The translations under genes were made by a program, and so were the position numbers. Of a DNA stretch of 9,783 nucleotides, positions 1-8,468 are shown piece after piece. The DNA comes from an uncultured delta proteobacterium (GTDB lineage: Bacteria; RBG-13-61-14; DRUE01), in the NCBI GenBank assembly GCA_903930515.1, contig CAIYYW010000126.1:1-9783 (forward strand), written 5' to 3'. A model generated the notes under the pieces. It was not told the origin of the DNA, did no database searches, and saw only the letters and a list, made by a program, of their open reading frames with translations. Numbering within the stretch: position 1 is the first letter of the stretch; each line of letters starts with the position of its first letter.

Positions 1-1
1 A

Positions 2-394
2 ATGGAATTTCCGTCGGAAATGAAGTATTCCAAAACTCACGAGTGGGTGAAAGTGGAAAAGAAGAAAGAAGCGGTGATTGGAATCACCGATTATGCGCAG
101 CAGGAGCTGGGGGACATTGTTTACCTGGAACTGCCGGCAGAAGAGGATGGGATTGAAAAAGACAGCGCCTTTGGGGTGATTGAATCCACCAAGGCCACGG
201 AAGATTTGTTTTCGCCGGTTTCCGGCCGGGTGATGGAGGTCAATACCCCTTTGACGGATTCTCCGGAAGTGCTTAACGACGATCCTTATGTGGACGGCTG
301 GATGTTCCGGATTGAGTTGAGCAATCTGAAAGAGCTGGACGATTTAATGAGCGCGAAAGAATATCAGAAGTATGTGAAGGAGCTGTCGGAATAG
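2..394 (+). CDS. gcvH: Glycine cleavage system H protein
   Basis: GcvH is the lipoyl-carrying shuttle protein of the glycine cleavage complex. It carries the aminomethyl group between the P, T and L proteins in the cytoplasm. The 130-residue product has the family's normal length and opens with the typical KYSKTHEWV segment (residues 8-16). The lipoylation motif ESTKATEDLFSPVSG spans residues 61-75, and K64 is the expected lipoylated lysine. The C-terminal DPYVDGWMFRIE segment is also typical. The ATG at base 2 gives a full-length protein, but no upstream sequence is visible to show a ribosome binding site, and the ATG at 20 is an alternative start. The gene ends with TAG and converges on the glycosyltransferase gene. 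The intervening 58 bases (395-452) hold no convincing terminator, only a 4-bp GCGC stem without a T-run. Other gcv genes probably lie to the left, outside the window (inference). Confidence 0.96.
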   Translation: MEFPSEMKYSKTHEWVKVEKKKEAVIGITDYAQQELGDIVYLELPAEEDGIEKDSAFGVIESTKATEDLFSPVSGRVMEVNTPLTDSPEVLNDDPYVDGWMFRIELSNLKELDDLMSAKEYQKYVKELSE

Positions 395-452
395 CTTTTC
401 TTGATTTTGAGGGCATAGCTTCGCGCTTGCGCAGATGGATTGGGGATTGATT

Positions 453-1178
453 TTAGTTGCCCGGCGGATGCCGATAAAGCTTGAGCAATTCCTGCCCGGC
501 GCGCAAGATCACCCGCAAACTCCCGCCGGACTGCCTCCCGGCTTGGCGCGGGAAATGAGAAACCGGGACCTGGATCGGATCAATCCCCTGGGCTTTGGCC
601 AGGATCAGCAGTTCGGCATTGATCAACGCGCCCGGGCTGAGCAGGTTCGCGCCTTCTAAAATCTTGCGGTCGAAAATCTTGAACGCGCAGTTCACATCTT
701 TGGCCTTGATCCCGAACATAACCCGGATCACCAGGCTGAACAGCTTCCCATAAGCCACCCGATGCAGCGGGTCTTGTCGGTTTTCCCGATACCCGATCAC
801 CATCCGGCTCTGCGAAAGAGGCGGGATCAACTCCGCGAGTTCGCTGACCTTGAACTGGCGGTCCGCGTCGGTGAAAAAAATCCAGGGTTTGGCCGCGGCT
901 TGGAACCCGGTCCGGAGCGCAAAACCGTAACCGAGATTGGCCGGATGAATTTTCAATTTGATCCTCGGATCGTATTTCATCAACTGGGTCGCCGTTTCCC
1001 GGGTCAGGTCAACGGACCCGTCGTCAACGATGATGACTTCAAAATCACCGGTGATCTTTTCCAGGGCCTGGAGCGATTCCTTGATCACGGCCGGAAGGTT
1101 CTCCGCCTCGTTATGGCAGGGAAGGACCAGGCTGATCCCGCCAAGGAGCTTGCCGGATGCTGTCGTGCTATTGGCCAT
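453..1178 (-). CDS. Family 2 glycosyltransferase, DPM1-like
   Basis: This is a GT-A fold inverting glycosyltransferase of family GT2, closest in pattern to dolichyl/polyprenyl-phosphate mannose synthase-like enzymes. These transfer a sugar from a nucleotide donor to a lipid phosphate at the cytoplasmic membrane face. Visible motifs are LVLPCHNEAENL (residues 17-28), VDDGS (51-55) and the metal-binding TDAD (103-106), followed by GYR.NR (129-134). Next come D.NCAFK (161-167) and the C-terminal PVSHFPRQAG block (205-214). At 241 residues it is catalytic domain only, without the C-terminal membrane helices of larger relatives. The donor and acceptor cannot be read from the sequence. The start lies 12 bases after the acyl-CoA dehydrogenase stop and has no clear Shine-Dalgarno site, which suggests one transcript with translational coupling. 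The last residues are proline- and glycine-rich. Confidence 0.88.
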   Translation of the reverse strand: MANSTTASGKLLGGISLVLPCHNEAENLPAVIKESLQALEKITGDFEVIIVDDGSVDLTRETATQLMKYDPRIKLKIHPANLGYGFALRTGFQAAAKPWIFFTDADRQFKVSELAELIPPLSQSRMVIGYRENRQDPLHRVAYGKLFSLVIRVMFGIKAKDVNCAFKIFDRKILEGANLLSPGALINAELLILAKAQGIDPIQVPVSHFPRQAGRQSGGSLRVILRAGQELLKLYRHPPGN

Positions 1179-1190
1179 TTCAATCAGCCA

Positions 1191-2660
1191 TTATTCCAGC
1201 CCGATCCCCTCGCTGATCCCGGGCGAGCGCAGCTCCTTGATGATGGCCAGCCGGTTGATCTGGTTGGTCCCCTCGTAAATCTGGGTCAGCTTCGCGTCTC
1301 GGAAACATTTCTCCACGCCCCATTCCCGGTTCAGGGCGTCCTCCCCAAGAATCTCCATCGCCATCCGGCACACATTCATCGCGGTATCCGACCCGCTCAC
1401 CTTGGCAATGGAACTCAACCGAACCGCCTGGGACCTTGCCGTGATCGGAACCTTTTCCTCCGCCCGCTCCCGCATCAAGCCGTAAAACCAGTCCCAGTTC
1501 ACCCAATTCTGAAAAGCCCTGCGCACCGGATACGGAAAAAATGCGGTCGCGATCCGGGTCAGAGGCTCGGATAATATTTTCGGGATATGCTCAAAATCAT
1601 AATAAAAAGCAGCGTCATACACCGCCTGGCGCGCCAGATGAATCTGCCTCAGCATTTCCGCGAGCAAATATTGGACCCGCTGATCCCCGATCAGATATTT
1701 CCCTTTTTGCCTGGTGGTTGCCGCGTAATGATATGCCCGCTCGTACGCCCCCCGGGCGATCCCGGTGGCAATCGCCCCGACCGGCCCCCGGCTCGCGGCC
1801 AGGATCACCATTGTGTGCAGCATCCCCTCCCCTTCCGCGCCCATCCGATCCTGCTCCGGCACGAACACCTCTTCAAAAATCACCTCCGCGGCCGGGCAGG
1901 CCTTCTGCCCCATTTTTTCCTCCACCCGGCCGATGCTCAAGCCCTGGGCGTCTCCCGGAACCACGAACGCGGTAAAACTTTCAAACGGCTTCTTCCGATC
2001 CATTGCCGCAGTGACAAAATGGGTCTTCGCCACGCTCCCGTTGGAAATGAAACATTTCCTGCCGTTCAAGACATATCCGCCGCTGACCTTCTTCGCCTCC
2101 AAACTGAGCTTCGCCTTCTCCAATGCCTCCGCGTCCTCAACATCCGAGCCCGCGCTCGGCTCCGTAATGTCCAGCGAAAACAGCCAGGGCGCACCCTGCT
2201 TCTCCGCGTCCACTATTCTCCGCAAATACCGGTCCACCACTTCCATATCCAGGCTCAAGCCGATGGCGCAAAAACCCAGGGCGTGCGCCCCGAAAATATT
2301 GCCGATCCCGGCGCAGGCCGAACACATCTCCTCCATCACCAAACTCATCCCGACCCCGAGATAGCCCTGCCCGCCAACTTCTTTGGGAACCGCAAAACCG
2401 AGCCAGCCGTCCTTCGCCCCCTCTTGCGCGATCTCCCAGTCAAAATATTCGGCGTCCGCAAAAACCTTTTCTTCCGTCTCCAATGACCGCGGCCAGATTT
2501 TCCGGCGGGAAAAATTCCTCGCCCGGTCCAGAACCTGGTCCAGGTCCTCAACATATTTCCGGTTATGCTTCCGGAGCAAGCTGACCCTGGGGATCATCTG
2601 CTCCAGGCTCGGGCTCAGTTCCGGAAAATCCTGCCAGGGAATTTCAACCGGTCTGGTCAT
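1191..2660 (-). CDS. Acyl-CoA dehydrogenase family flavoprotein
   Basis: This is a predicted FAD-dependent acyl-CoA dehydrogenase, oxidising an acyl-CoA thioester to the trans-2-enoyl-CoA and normally passing electrons to ETF. Family signatures are clear: ITEPSAGSD (residues 165-173), the GRKCFISNGS strand (200-209), the GQKACPAAEVIFEEVFVP segment (251-268), and IYEGTNQINR near the C-terminus (461-470). In that last motif E463 lines up with the catalytic Glu of the MCAD type. At 489 residues it is about 100 longer than the usual 380. Part of the excess is an aromatic-rich segment at about 355-408, between the first and last parts of the C-terminal helical domain, and part is a long N-terminus. 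The ATG is preceded by GGAGGAAAAG. No ETF, thiolase or hydratase gene is in the window, so substrate and pathway are unknown. Confidence 0.93.
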   Translation of the reverse strand: MTRPVEIPWQDFPELSPSLEQMIPRVSLLRKHNRKYVEDLDQVLDRARNFSRRKIWPRSLETEEKVFADAEYFDWEIAQEGAKDGWLGFAVPKEVGGQGYLGVGMSLVMEEMCSACAGIGNIFGAHALGFCAIGLSLDMEVVDRYLRRIVDAEKQGAPWLFSLDITEPSAGSDVEDAEALEKAKLSLEAKKVSGGYVLNGRKCFISNGSVAKTHFVTAAMDRKKPFESFTAFVVPGDAQGLSIGRVEEKMGQKACPAAEVIFEEVFVPEQDRMGAEGEGMLHTMVILAASRGPVGAIATGIARGAYERAYHYAATTRQKGKYLIGDQRVQYLLAEMLRQIHLARQAVYDAAFYYDFEHIPKILSEPLTRIATAFFPYPVRRAFQNWVNWDWFYGLMRERAEEKVPITARSQAVRLSSIAKVSGSDTAMNVCRMAMEILGEDALNREWGVEKCFRDAKLTQIYEGTNQINRLAIIKELRSPGISEGIGLE

Positions 2661-2663
2661 CTT

Positions 2664-2701
2664 TTCCTCCCCTTGACGACGATTTCAAATTTATTCTATC
2701 A
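2664..2701 (-). promoter_or_regulatory. Likely promoter and ribosome binding site of the acyl-CoA dehydrogenase gene
   Basis: On the minus strand an extended -10 element, TGA-TAGAAT, covers 2693-2701 (the hexamer is at 2693-2698). No good -35 is present at 16-18 bases, which is acceptable for an extended -10. The expected transcript start is near 2686, leaving about 25 bases of leader that contain a strong GGGGAGG ribosome binding site just before the ATG at 2660. This suggests the dehydrogenase can be transcribed independently of the cupin upstream. The 89 bases between the two genes contain no obvious terminator. Confidence 0.5.
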
Positions 2702-2749
2702 GTTTTGTTGAAAAGCCGAAAGTAAATTTAATCAATCAAAGAGGGGGGC

Positions 2750-3091
2750 TTATTCAGGTTTCGGAATCAGGCAGATAAACTTGAACGGCGCCGAGCTTTG
2801 GTTCCTGAATTGGTGATCCTCGTTCGCCGGGATCAGGAGCGCGTCGCCCGGCTCAACCGGGTTGTCCTTTCCGTTGGCGAAGGCCACTCCCTTTCCGGAC
2901 AGGACAAAAATTTCATGCTCCCAATTATGGGAATGTCTGGGCGTATTCCCTCCGGGCGCGACCTCAAACACCCGCATAACGAAATTGGGCGCCCCCTCCG
3001 GCTCTCCCAAAACAATCTTGATCTTAACCTTGTCCGCGCCCGGGTCCGTCACTTCCTTCCAAGTCATCTTGTCAATTTTGTTTAGTTTCAT
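2750..3091 (-). CDS. Small single-domain cupin protein
   Basis: This is a 113-residue single-domain cupin, probably a metal-binding beta-barrel. Cupin motif 1 is seen as GGNTPRHSHNWEHEIFVLSG (residues 47-66), with H53, H55 and E60 as likely metal ligands. Motif 2 is GDALLIPANEDHQFRN (82-97), with H93 as the fourth ligand. Such proteins include sugar isomerases, dioxygenases and small-molecule sensors, and the sequence does not say which this is. The ATG at 3091 was chosen because GGGAG sits 4 bases upstream and the protein then begins directly with the MKLNKIDKM segment. The frame stays open to 3238, but that extension overlaps the guaA 3' end in another frame and is low-complexity Ser/Arg-rich. 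The gene follows guaA by 46 bases, so co-transcription is plausible. Confidence 0.88.
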   Translation of the reverse strand: MKLNKIDKMTWKEVTDPGADKVKIKIVLGEPEGAPNFVMRVFEVAPGGNTPRHSHNWEHEIFVLSGKGVAFANGKDNPVEPGDALLIPANEDHQFRNQSSAPFKFICLIPKPE

Positions 3092-3107
3092 CTCGCTCCC
3101 ATTCGTG

Positions 3108-3129
3108 GTGCGGACACTCATGTCCGCAC
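3108..3129. repeat. Perfect 9-bp palindromic hairpin between guaA and the cupin gene
   Basis: GTGCGGACA (3108-3116) and TGTCCGCAC (3121-3129) are exact reverse complements around a CTCA loop. The element sits between the guaA stop codon at 3138 and the cupin ribosome binding site at 3096-3100. No T-run follows on either strand, so it is not a canonical intrinsic terminator. It looks like a REP-type dispersed palindrome or an mRNA stability or processing hairpin (inference). Only one copy is present in this window. Confidence 0.75.
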
Positions 3130-3137
3130 ACAACCGT

Positions 3138-4775
3138 TTACTCCCACTCAATCGTGCTGGGCGGCTTGCTGGAGATGTCATAGGTGACGCGGTTGACGCC
3201 CTTGACCTCGTTGATGATCCGGTTGGAAATGCGGCCAAGGAGCGGGTGCGGCAGGTCGGCCCAGTCCGCGGTCATCCCATCCAGGCTTTTCACCGCCCGA
3301 ACCGCGACCACATTTTCATAAGTCCGCTCGTCGCCCATCACGCCCACGCTCTTGACCGGAAGCAGGACCGCGAAGTATTGCCAGATCTCTTTTCCCAGTC
3401 CGGCGTTTTCAATCTCTTCCCGCACGATCGCGTCGGCTTCCCGCAGTTTGCCCAATCTTTCCCGGGTCACCTCGCCGAGGATTCGCACGGCCAGACCCGG
3501 GCCGGGGAAAGGGGGTCTCCAGACCACCTGGTCCGGCATTCCCAATTCGGCCCCGACCATCCTCACTTCGTCCTTGAACAATTCGCGCAGCGGCTCAATC
3601 AATTTTAGGCGCATTTTTTCCGGAAGGCCGCCGACATTATGATGGCTTTTGATCTTGCTGGAGGGCCCGCGGAAGGAGGTGCTTTCAATCACATCCGGAT
3701 ATAAAGTGCCCTGGGCCAGGAATTCCGCGCCTTTCGCCTTGCGCGCCTCTTGTTCAAAAACTTGGATGAAGGTGTGGCCGATGCTCTTGCGCTTCTGCTC
3801 CGGGTCGGACACGCCTTTGAGTTTTTTGAGGAACAAATCCGTGGCGTCCACATAGCGGAGCGGGATTTTAAAATGTTTTCGGAAAACCTCCACGACCAGG
3901 TCCGGCTCGTTTTTCCGGAGCAGTCCGTTGTTGACAAAGATGCAGAGCAGTTGCTTCCCGATGGCTTTGTGCACTAACACCGCGGCCACCGAGGAATCCA
4001 CTCCGCCGGACAGACCTAGGATGACTTTTTTGTTCCCGACCTTTTCGCGCAGGGACTTGACGGTGTTTTCAATAAAGCTGCCGGGGCTGAACAGTTTATC
4101 GAGCCGGGCGATCTTGAACAGGAAATTGGATAAAATATATTTGCCCAGCGGGGTGTGGGCGACTTCGGGATGAAACTGCACGCCGAAGATTTTGCGCTTG
4201 CGGTCGGCGATGGCGGCGAGCGGTGAATTTTCAGAATGAGCTATCCCGGCGAACCCCTTGGGGGGCTTTTCAATCCGGTCTCCGTGGCTCATCCAGACCC
4301 GGATTCCCAGCGCTTCCCGGCGCCCGGTTAACGGTTCACGGACGGAATCGTGGTGCAACTTTGCGGATTCCTTCTCCGCTATCTTTTTTTTCAAAACTCC
4401 GGCGAACAGGTCGGTTTGATCGTCAATGCCCAGTTCAGCCGGACCGTATTCGCGCTTCTTGGATTTTGAGACTTTTCCCCCGAGCAGATGGGTCATCAGT
4501 TGCATTCCGTAGCAAATGCCCAGGATGGGAACTCCCATCTCAAAAAGCTCCTTCGGGCAGGTCGGGCTTCCCTGGTCCAGAATGCTGGCCGGTCCTCCGG
4601 AGAGGATGATGGCTTTGGGATCAAATTGCCTGATCCGGTCCCTGCTGATGGCAGGCGGATATATTTCCGAATACACTCCCAACTCGCGCACTCTCCGCGC
4701 GATCAGCATCGTGTATTGCGATCCGAAGTCCAGGATCAATACTTTTTGTTGATGGTAATCTTTCAAAACCGGCAT
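3138..4775 (-). CDS. guaA: GMP synthase (glutamine-hydrolysing)
   Basis: GuaA aminates XMP to GMP, using ATP and ammonia released from glutamine, as the last step of GMP synthesis in the cytoplasm. The class I glutamine amidotransferase domain comes first: LILDFGSQY near the N-terminus, nucleophile C88 in GICYGMQ, and H202 and E204 in FHPE. Then come the ATP-pyrophosphatase loop SGGVDSS (256-262), the [12 protein letters not shown] segment, [13 protein letters not shown], and the C-terminal KPPSTIEWE typical of the dimerisation domain. The ATG at 4775 gives 545 residues and starts one base after the guaB stop. An in-frame TTG at 4784 would overlap guaB and adds only three residues. The protein is about 20 residues longer than E. 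coli GuaA, mainly because of a charged insertion at about 128-159, before VWMSHGD. All catalytic residues appear intact. Confidence 0.97.
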   Translation of the reverse strand: MPVLKDYHQQKVLILDFGSQYTMLIARRVRELGVYSEIYPPAISRDRIRQFDPKAIILSGGPASILDQGSPTCPKELFEMGVPILGICYGMQLMTHLLGGKVSKSKKREYGPAELGIDDQTDLFAGVLKKKIAEKESAKLHHDSVREPLTGRREALGIRVWMSHGDRIEKPPKGFAGIAHSENSPLAAIADRKRKIFGVQFHPEVAHTPLGKYILSNFLFKIARLDKLFSPGSFIENTVKSLREKVGNKKVILGLSGGVDSSVAAVLVHKAIGKQLLCIFVNNGLLRKNEPDLVVEVFRKHFKIPLRYVDATDLFLKKLKGVSDPEQKRKSIGHTFIQVFEQEARKAKGAEFLAQGTLYPDVIESTSFRGPSSKIKSHHNVGGLPEKMRLKLIEPLRELFKDEVRMVGAELGMPDQVVWRPPFPGPGLAVRILGEVTRERLGKLREADAIVREEIENAGLGKEIWQYFAVLLPVKSVGVMGDERTYENVVAVRAVKSLDGMTADWADLPHPLLGRISNRIINEVKGVNRVTYDISSKPPSTIEWE

Positions 4776-4776
4776 G

Positions 4777-6443
<1,667 letters not shown>

Positions 6444-6464
6444 CAGCCATTCCCCCTCTTTTCC

Positions 6465-7352
6465 CTATTCCATCTTAAGCTTGCTGGTCCAATTCACCTG
6501 CTTCAACAACTCCGCCTTGAGCGCCGGATCAACTATCTTGATCGGGATTTTAGAGGCGGAACTCCAGAACCATTCCGAGAAATCCTTCTTGGGAACGCTG
6601 ACGGACTCAATCACATACGCCTCTCCCTCTTTTCCGACCATCCGGAGGGCCTGGTATCCCTCCTGCCATTCAATGATCTCCGGATCAATCTGTCCGGGGG
6701 AGAGGTTCTTGACCTTGTCAATCATAAACTTGGCCTGCTCAAGACCGGCCGGCTCCGCGGGTCTTCCAGCCGGCGGGAGCTTCCTCTTGCTTTCCTCATA
6801 AGGCTGGATCCCTTCCTTTTCCGAAACCAGCAGCCTGCCCGGCTTCAAGCCCATTTTTTCCGCGATCTTGCTGAACTGATCCGGAGCGGCCTGGACCTCG
6901 CGCATAAAAGTATCGGCCTTGGCCCGCTCCTCTTTCTGGATCTCCGCGGATTTTAGAAACACTTCATTATATAGGTATCGCTCGGCGTAAACCGGCCGGA
7001 TAAAGGTCTTGATATATCCCTGATGATCCAGGCCGTAAACATCCTTGATCTTCTGGAGCTGTTCCGGGGACTTGGTGTTCTGGTCAATCCGCTTGGACTC
7101 GGCCTCCCAGGTGGATTGGTCAACCTTATATCCCAGTTGCTTCAAGACCTCCTCATTCAGGTAGCTCTGGATCAGTTGCGCCAAGGCCACATATCTCTGC
7201 CCGTTCTTGGGATAGTAAATCTCGGAAACCTTCATCCGCCGGGTCAAATCATCTTCCGTGATCGGAATACTACCGACCTGCGCCACCGGCGGCTTCTTGC
7301 AGCCAACCAGGATCGCGCCAAAAAGTAATAGACCGGCTAATCTCTTTCCCAT
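6465..7352 (-). CDS. SurA/parvulin-like periplasmic chaperone lipoprotein
   Basis: This is a predicted lipoprotein with a SurA-type layout, probably a folding factor for exported proteins. Residues 1-17 form a lipoprotein signal peptide (MGKRLAGLLLFGAILVG) with C18 as the lipidated cysteine. The next residue is Lys, not Asp, which in the E. coli rule would favour outer-membrane sorting. A SurA_N-like helical region follows (VGSIPITEDDL, then LIQSYLNEEVLKQLG). The second half has weak parvulin-like signals: DQFSKIAEKMG, and NLSPGQID....WQEGYQALRMVGK. The rotamase domain is degenerate, so activity is uncertain and chaperone function is inference. ATG at 7352 was chosen because GGAGGG lies 6 bases upstream. 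The in-frame ATG at 7376 falls inside the -10 box. The mature protein is about 278 residues. Confidence 0.75.
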   Translation of the reverse strand: MGKRLAGLLLFGAILVGCKKPPVAQVGSIPITEDDLTRRMKVSEIYYPKNGQRYVALAQLIQSYLNEEVLKQLGYKVDQSTWEAESKRIDQNTKSPEQLQKIKDVYGLDHQGYIKTFIRPVYAERYLYNEVFLKSAEIQKEERAKADTFMREVQAAPDQFSKIAEKMGLKPGRLLVSEKEGIQPYEESKRKLPPAGRPAEPAGLEQAKFMIDKVKNLSPGQIDPEIIEWQEGYQALRMVGKEGEAYVIESVSVPKKDFSEWFWSSASKIPIKIVDPALKAELLKQVNWTSKLKME

Positions 7353-7358
7353 CTTCCG

Positions 7359-7402
7359 CCCTCCGGATAAAAACATTATAATCCTCTTTACTGTCTGAAC
7401 AA
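7359..7402 (-). promoter_or_regulatory. Promoter and ribosome binding site of the SurA-like gene
   Basis: A perfect TATAAT (minus strand, 7375-7380) is preceded by a 16-base spacer and a weak TTGTTC (7397-7402), which lies inside the 3' end of the HPr-kinase-like gene. The expected start is near 7368, giving a leader of about 16 bases that holds the GGAGGG site (7359-7364). This element also decides the start codon, because the in-frame ATG at 7376 is part of the -10 sequence and would not be transcribed from this promoter. Confidence 0.6.
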
Positions 7403-8425
7403 TTGCTCCAGCAGGGCGTTAAGCTCTTTAAGACTGAAATCGGCAACGCAGGGTATTTTATAACAGGGAATCTGCTTGAGATATTCCCGCAAGCGGGATT
7501 CCTGTTCAATGAAGAATCTGGAATATTGCGGGTCGCCGGTTTTTTTCCCAAGACCGGCCAGGCAATCCCCGAACCCATACATCTCCTTTTGGCTGATCTT
7601 AACCAATTTATCCGCAGCCTCTTCCGCGCTGATCGGTTGAAGGCCGTTCCCGGTTCCTTCCAGGATCGCAACGGCCTTCAAATCAACCCGGTCAAGGATT
7701 TTTATTCCGGGCATAAGTTCCTGTACGCTCAGCTTGGCCTGAAGCCGCGCATATCCCAACAGCATCTTCCGGAGCGCGGTCCGGAAATAAATCCCGGCCG
7801 TTCGGGAAGCGGAAAGGTTTTTCCCCAGCCCGGATTCCATCAGGAGCCGGCCTCCGATCCGGAGCGGGGTGACATAGCGGCGGGCCTGTCCGTAACTCAG
7901 GATGGTGAAATCGTCGGACAGGAACGGATGCCCCTGTTTGAGCCATTGCAGAAGCATCCGGGTTTTGCCGCTCCCGCCTGATCCGGCGACAACTATCCCC
8001 CTGCCCTCTTGGGCCAGGCAGGTGGAATGGGCAAAGATAAATCCCAGCGGTTGCGCCAGCCATCTGATCGCCGGCTCCACCACCTGTTTGGCGACAATCA
8101 TCCGGCTGAAGCCGTTCCCGTAAAACTTGATCCGCGCCGGCGGCTGGCTCAATCGTTCAAACCGGATCATCCAGCGGGCAAGCTTATGCCTTCCGGGGAA
8201 ATCATAAGGAGACATCCCCTCGGGGTTCCGGCTTTTCTTAAAATCGGACAGCTCCCCCAATTCCAGATCCAAATCCAGGGTGATGGGTATGGCTTCTGGA
8301 TCCGCCTGGTAAAAGGACAGCTCCCGCTGGACCGCCCTCACCAGCAAAGGCTCCCCGTAAACCTTGAGCTGGCAAACCCCGTCCAGGTCAAAATAAACCG
8401 GCTGGGCATATTTTTTTGACATCAT
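7388..8425 (-). CDS. HPr-kinase/PEPCK-like P-loop protein
   Basis: This 345-residue protein has the HPr kinase/phosphorylase-like nucleotide-binding fold. The core pattern is FAHSTCLAQEGRGIVVAG leading into the Walker A loop GSGGSGKT (residues 148-155, with K154 and T155). Sixteen residues later comes FLSDDFTIL, whose D171-D172 pair matches the Asp pair of HprK/PEPCK-like kinases. The N-terminal 120 residues, beginning PVYFDLDGVCQLKVYGEPL, are not recognisable to me, and the C-terminal part contains the helical KELNALLEQLF. There is no HPr (ptsH), PqqD or PTS gene in the window, so the substrate is unknown and true HPr phosphorylation is unlikely to be its role (inference). Two adjacent ATGs (8425 and 8422) follow an AGGA site; the first is taken. 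It is divergent from the YkgJ-HAD gene. Confidence 0.78.
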   Translation of the reverse strand: MMSKKYAQPVYFDLDGVCQLKVYGEPLLVRAVQRELSFYQADPEAIPITLDLDLELGELSDFKKSRNPEGMSPYDFPGRHKLARWMIRFERLSQPPARIKFYGNGFSRMIVAKQVVEPAIRWLAQPLGFIFAHSTCLAQEGRGIVVAGSGGSGKTRMLLQWLKQGHPFLSDDFTILSYGQARRYVTPLRIGGRLLMESGLGKNLSASRTAGIYFRTALRKMLLGYARLQAKLSVQELMPGIKILDRVDLKAVAILEGTGNGLQPISAEEAADKLVKISQKEMYGFGDCLAGLGKKTGDPQYSRFFIEQESRLREYLKQIPCYKIPCVADFSLKELNALLEQLFRQ

Positions 8426-8468
8426 TGAATTCCTTTCCTATCATACCAGAGAGAGGAAAGATGCCCAA
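8416..8468. promoter_or_regulatory. Compact bidirectional promoter with overlapping -10 elements
   Basis: Plus strand: a perfect TTGACA (8416-8421), a 17-base spacer and TATCAT (8439-8444), with a likely start near 8451, drive the YkgJ-HAD gene (ATG 8461, site GAGAGGAAAG). Minus strand: TTGGGC (8463-8468), a 17-base spacer and TATGAT (8440-8445) preceded by TGG, with a start near 8433, drive the HPr-kinase-like gene (ATG 8425). Both -10 hexamers share the near-symmetric TATCATA. Each -35 lies inside the opposing gene's first codons, and both leaders would be only about 8-10 bases long. Confidence 0.65.

Noticed and set aside
395-452. GCGC-TT-GCGC hairpin as a terminator between gcvH and the glycosyltransferase gene
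   Set aside because: The stem is only four base pairs and no T-run follows on either strand.
762-2486. Long plus-strand frames at 762-1574 and 1587-2486
   Set aside because: Both are antisense to the glycosyltransferase and acyl-CoA dehydrogenase genes, which have clear family motifs. The plus-strand peptides show no domain pattern.
3092-3238. N-terminal extension of the cupin to a start at 3238
   Set aside because: It would overlap the guaA 3' end in another frame and add 49 low-complexity Ser/Arg/Ala residues. ATG 3091 has a GGGAG site and begins a complete cupin fold.
6465-6467. TAG of the lipoprotein gene read as pyrrolysine or another recoded residue
   Set aside because: gcvH and guaB also end in TAG with unrelated sequence after them, and no recoding structure or pyl gene is visible. 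A plain stop is more likely.
7353-7376. ATG at 7376 as the start of the SurA-like lipoprotein
   Set aside because: It lies within the TATAAT box and adds an eight-residue segment before a normal lipoprotein signal peptide. The GGAGGG site fits ATG 7352.
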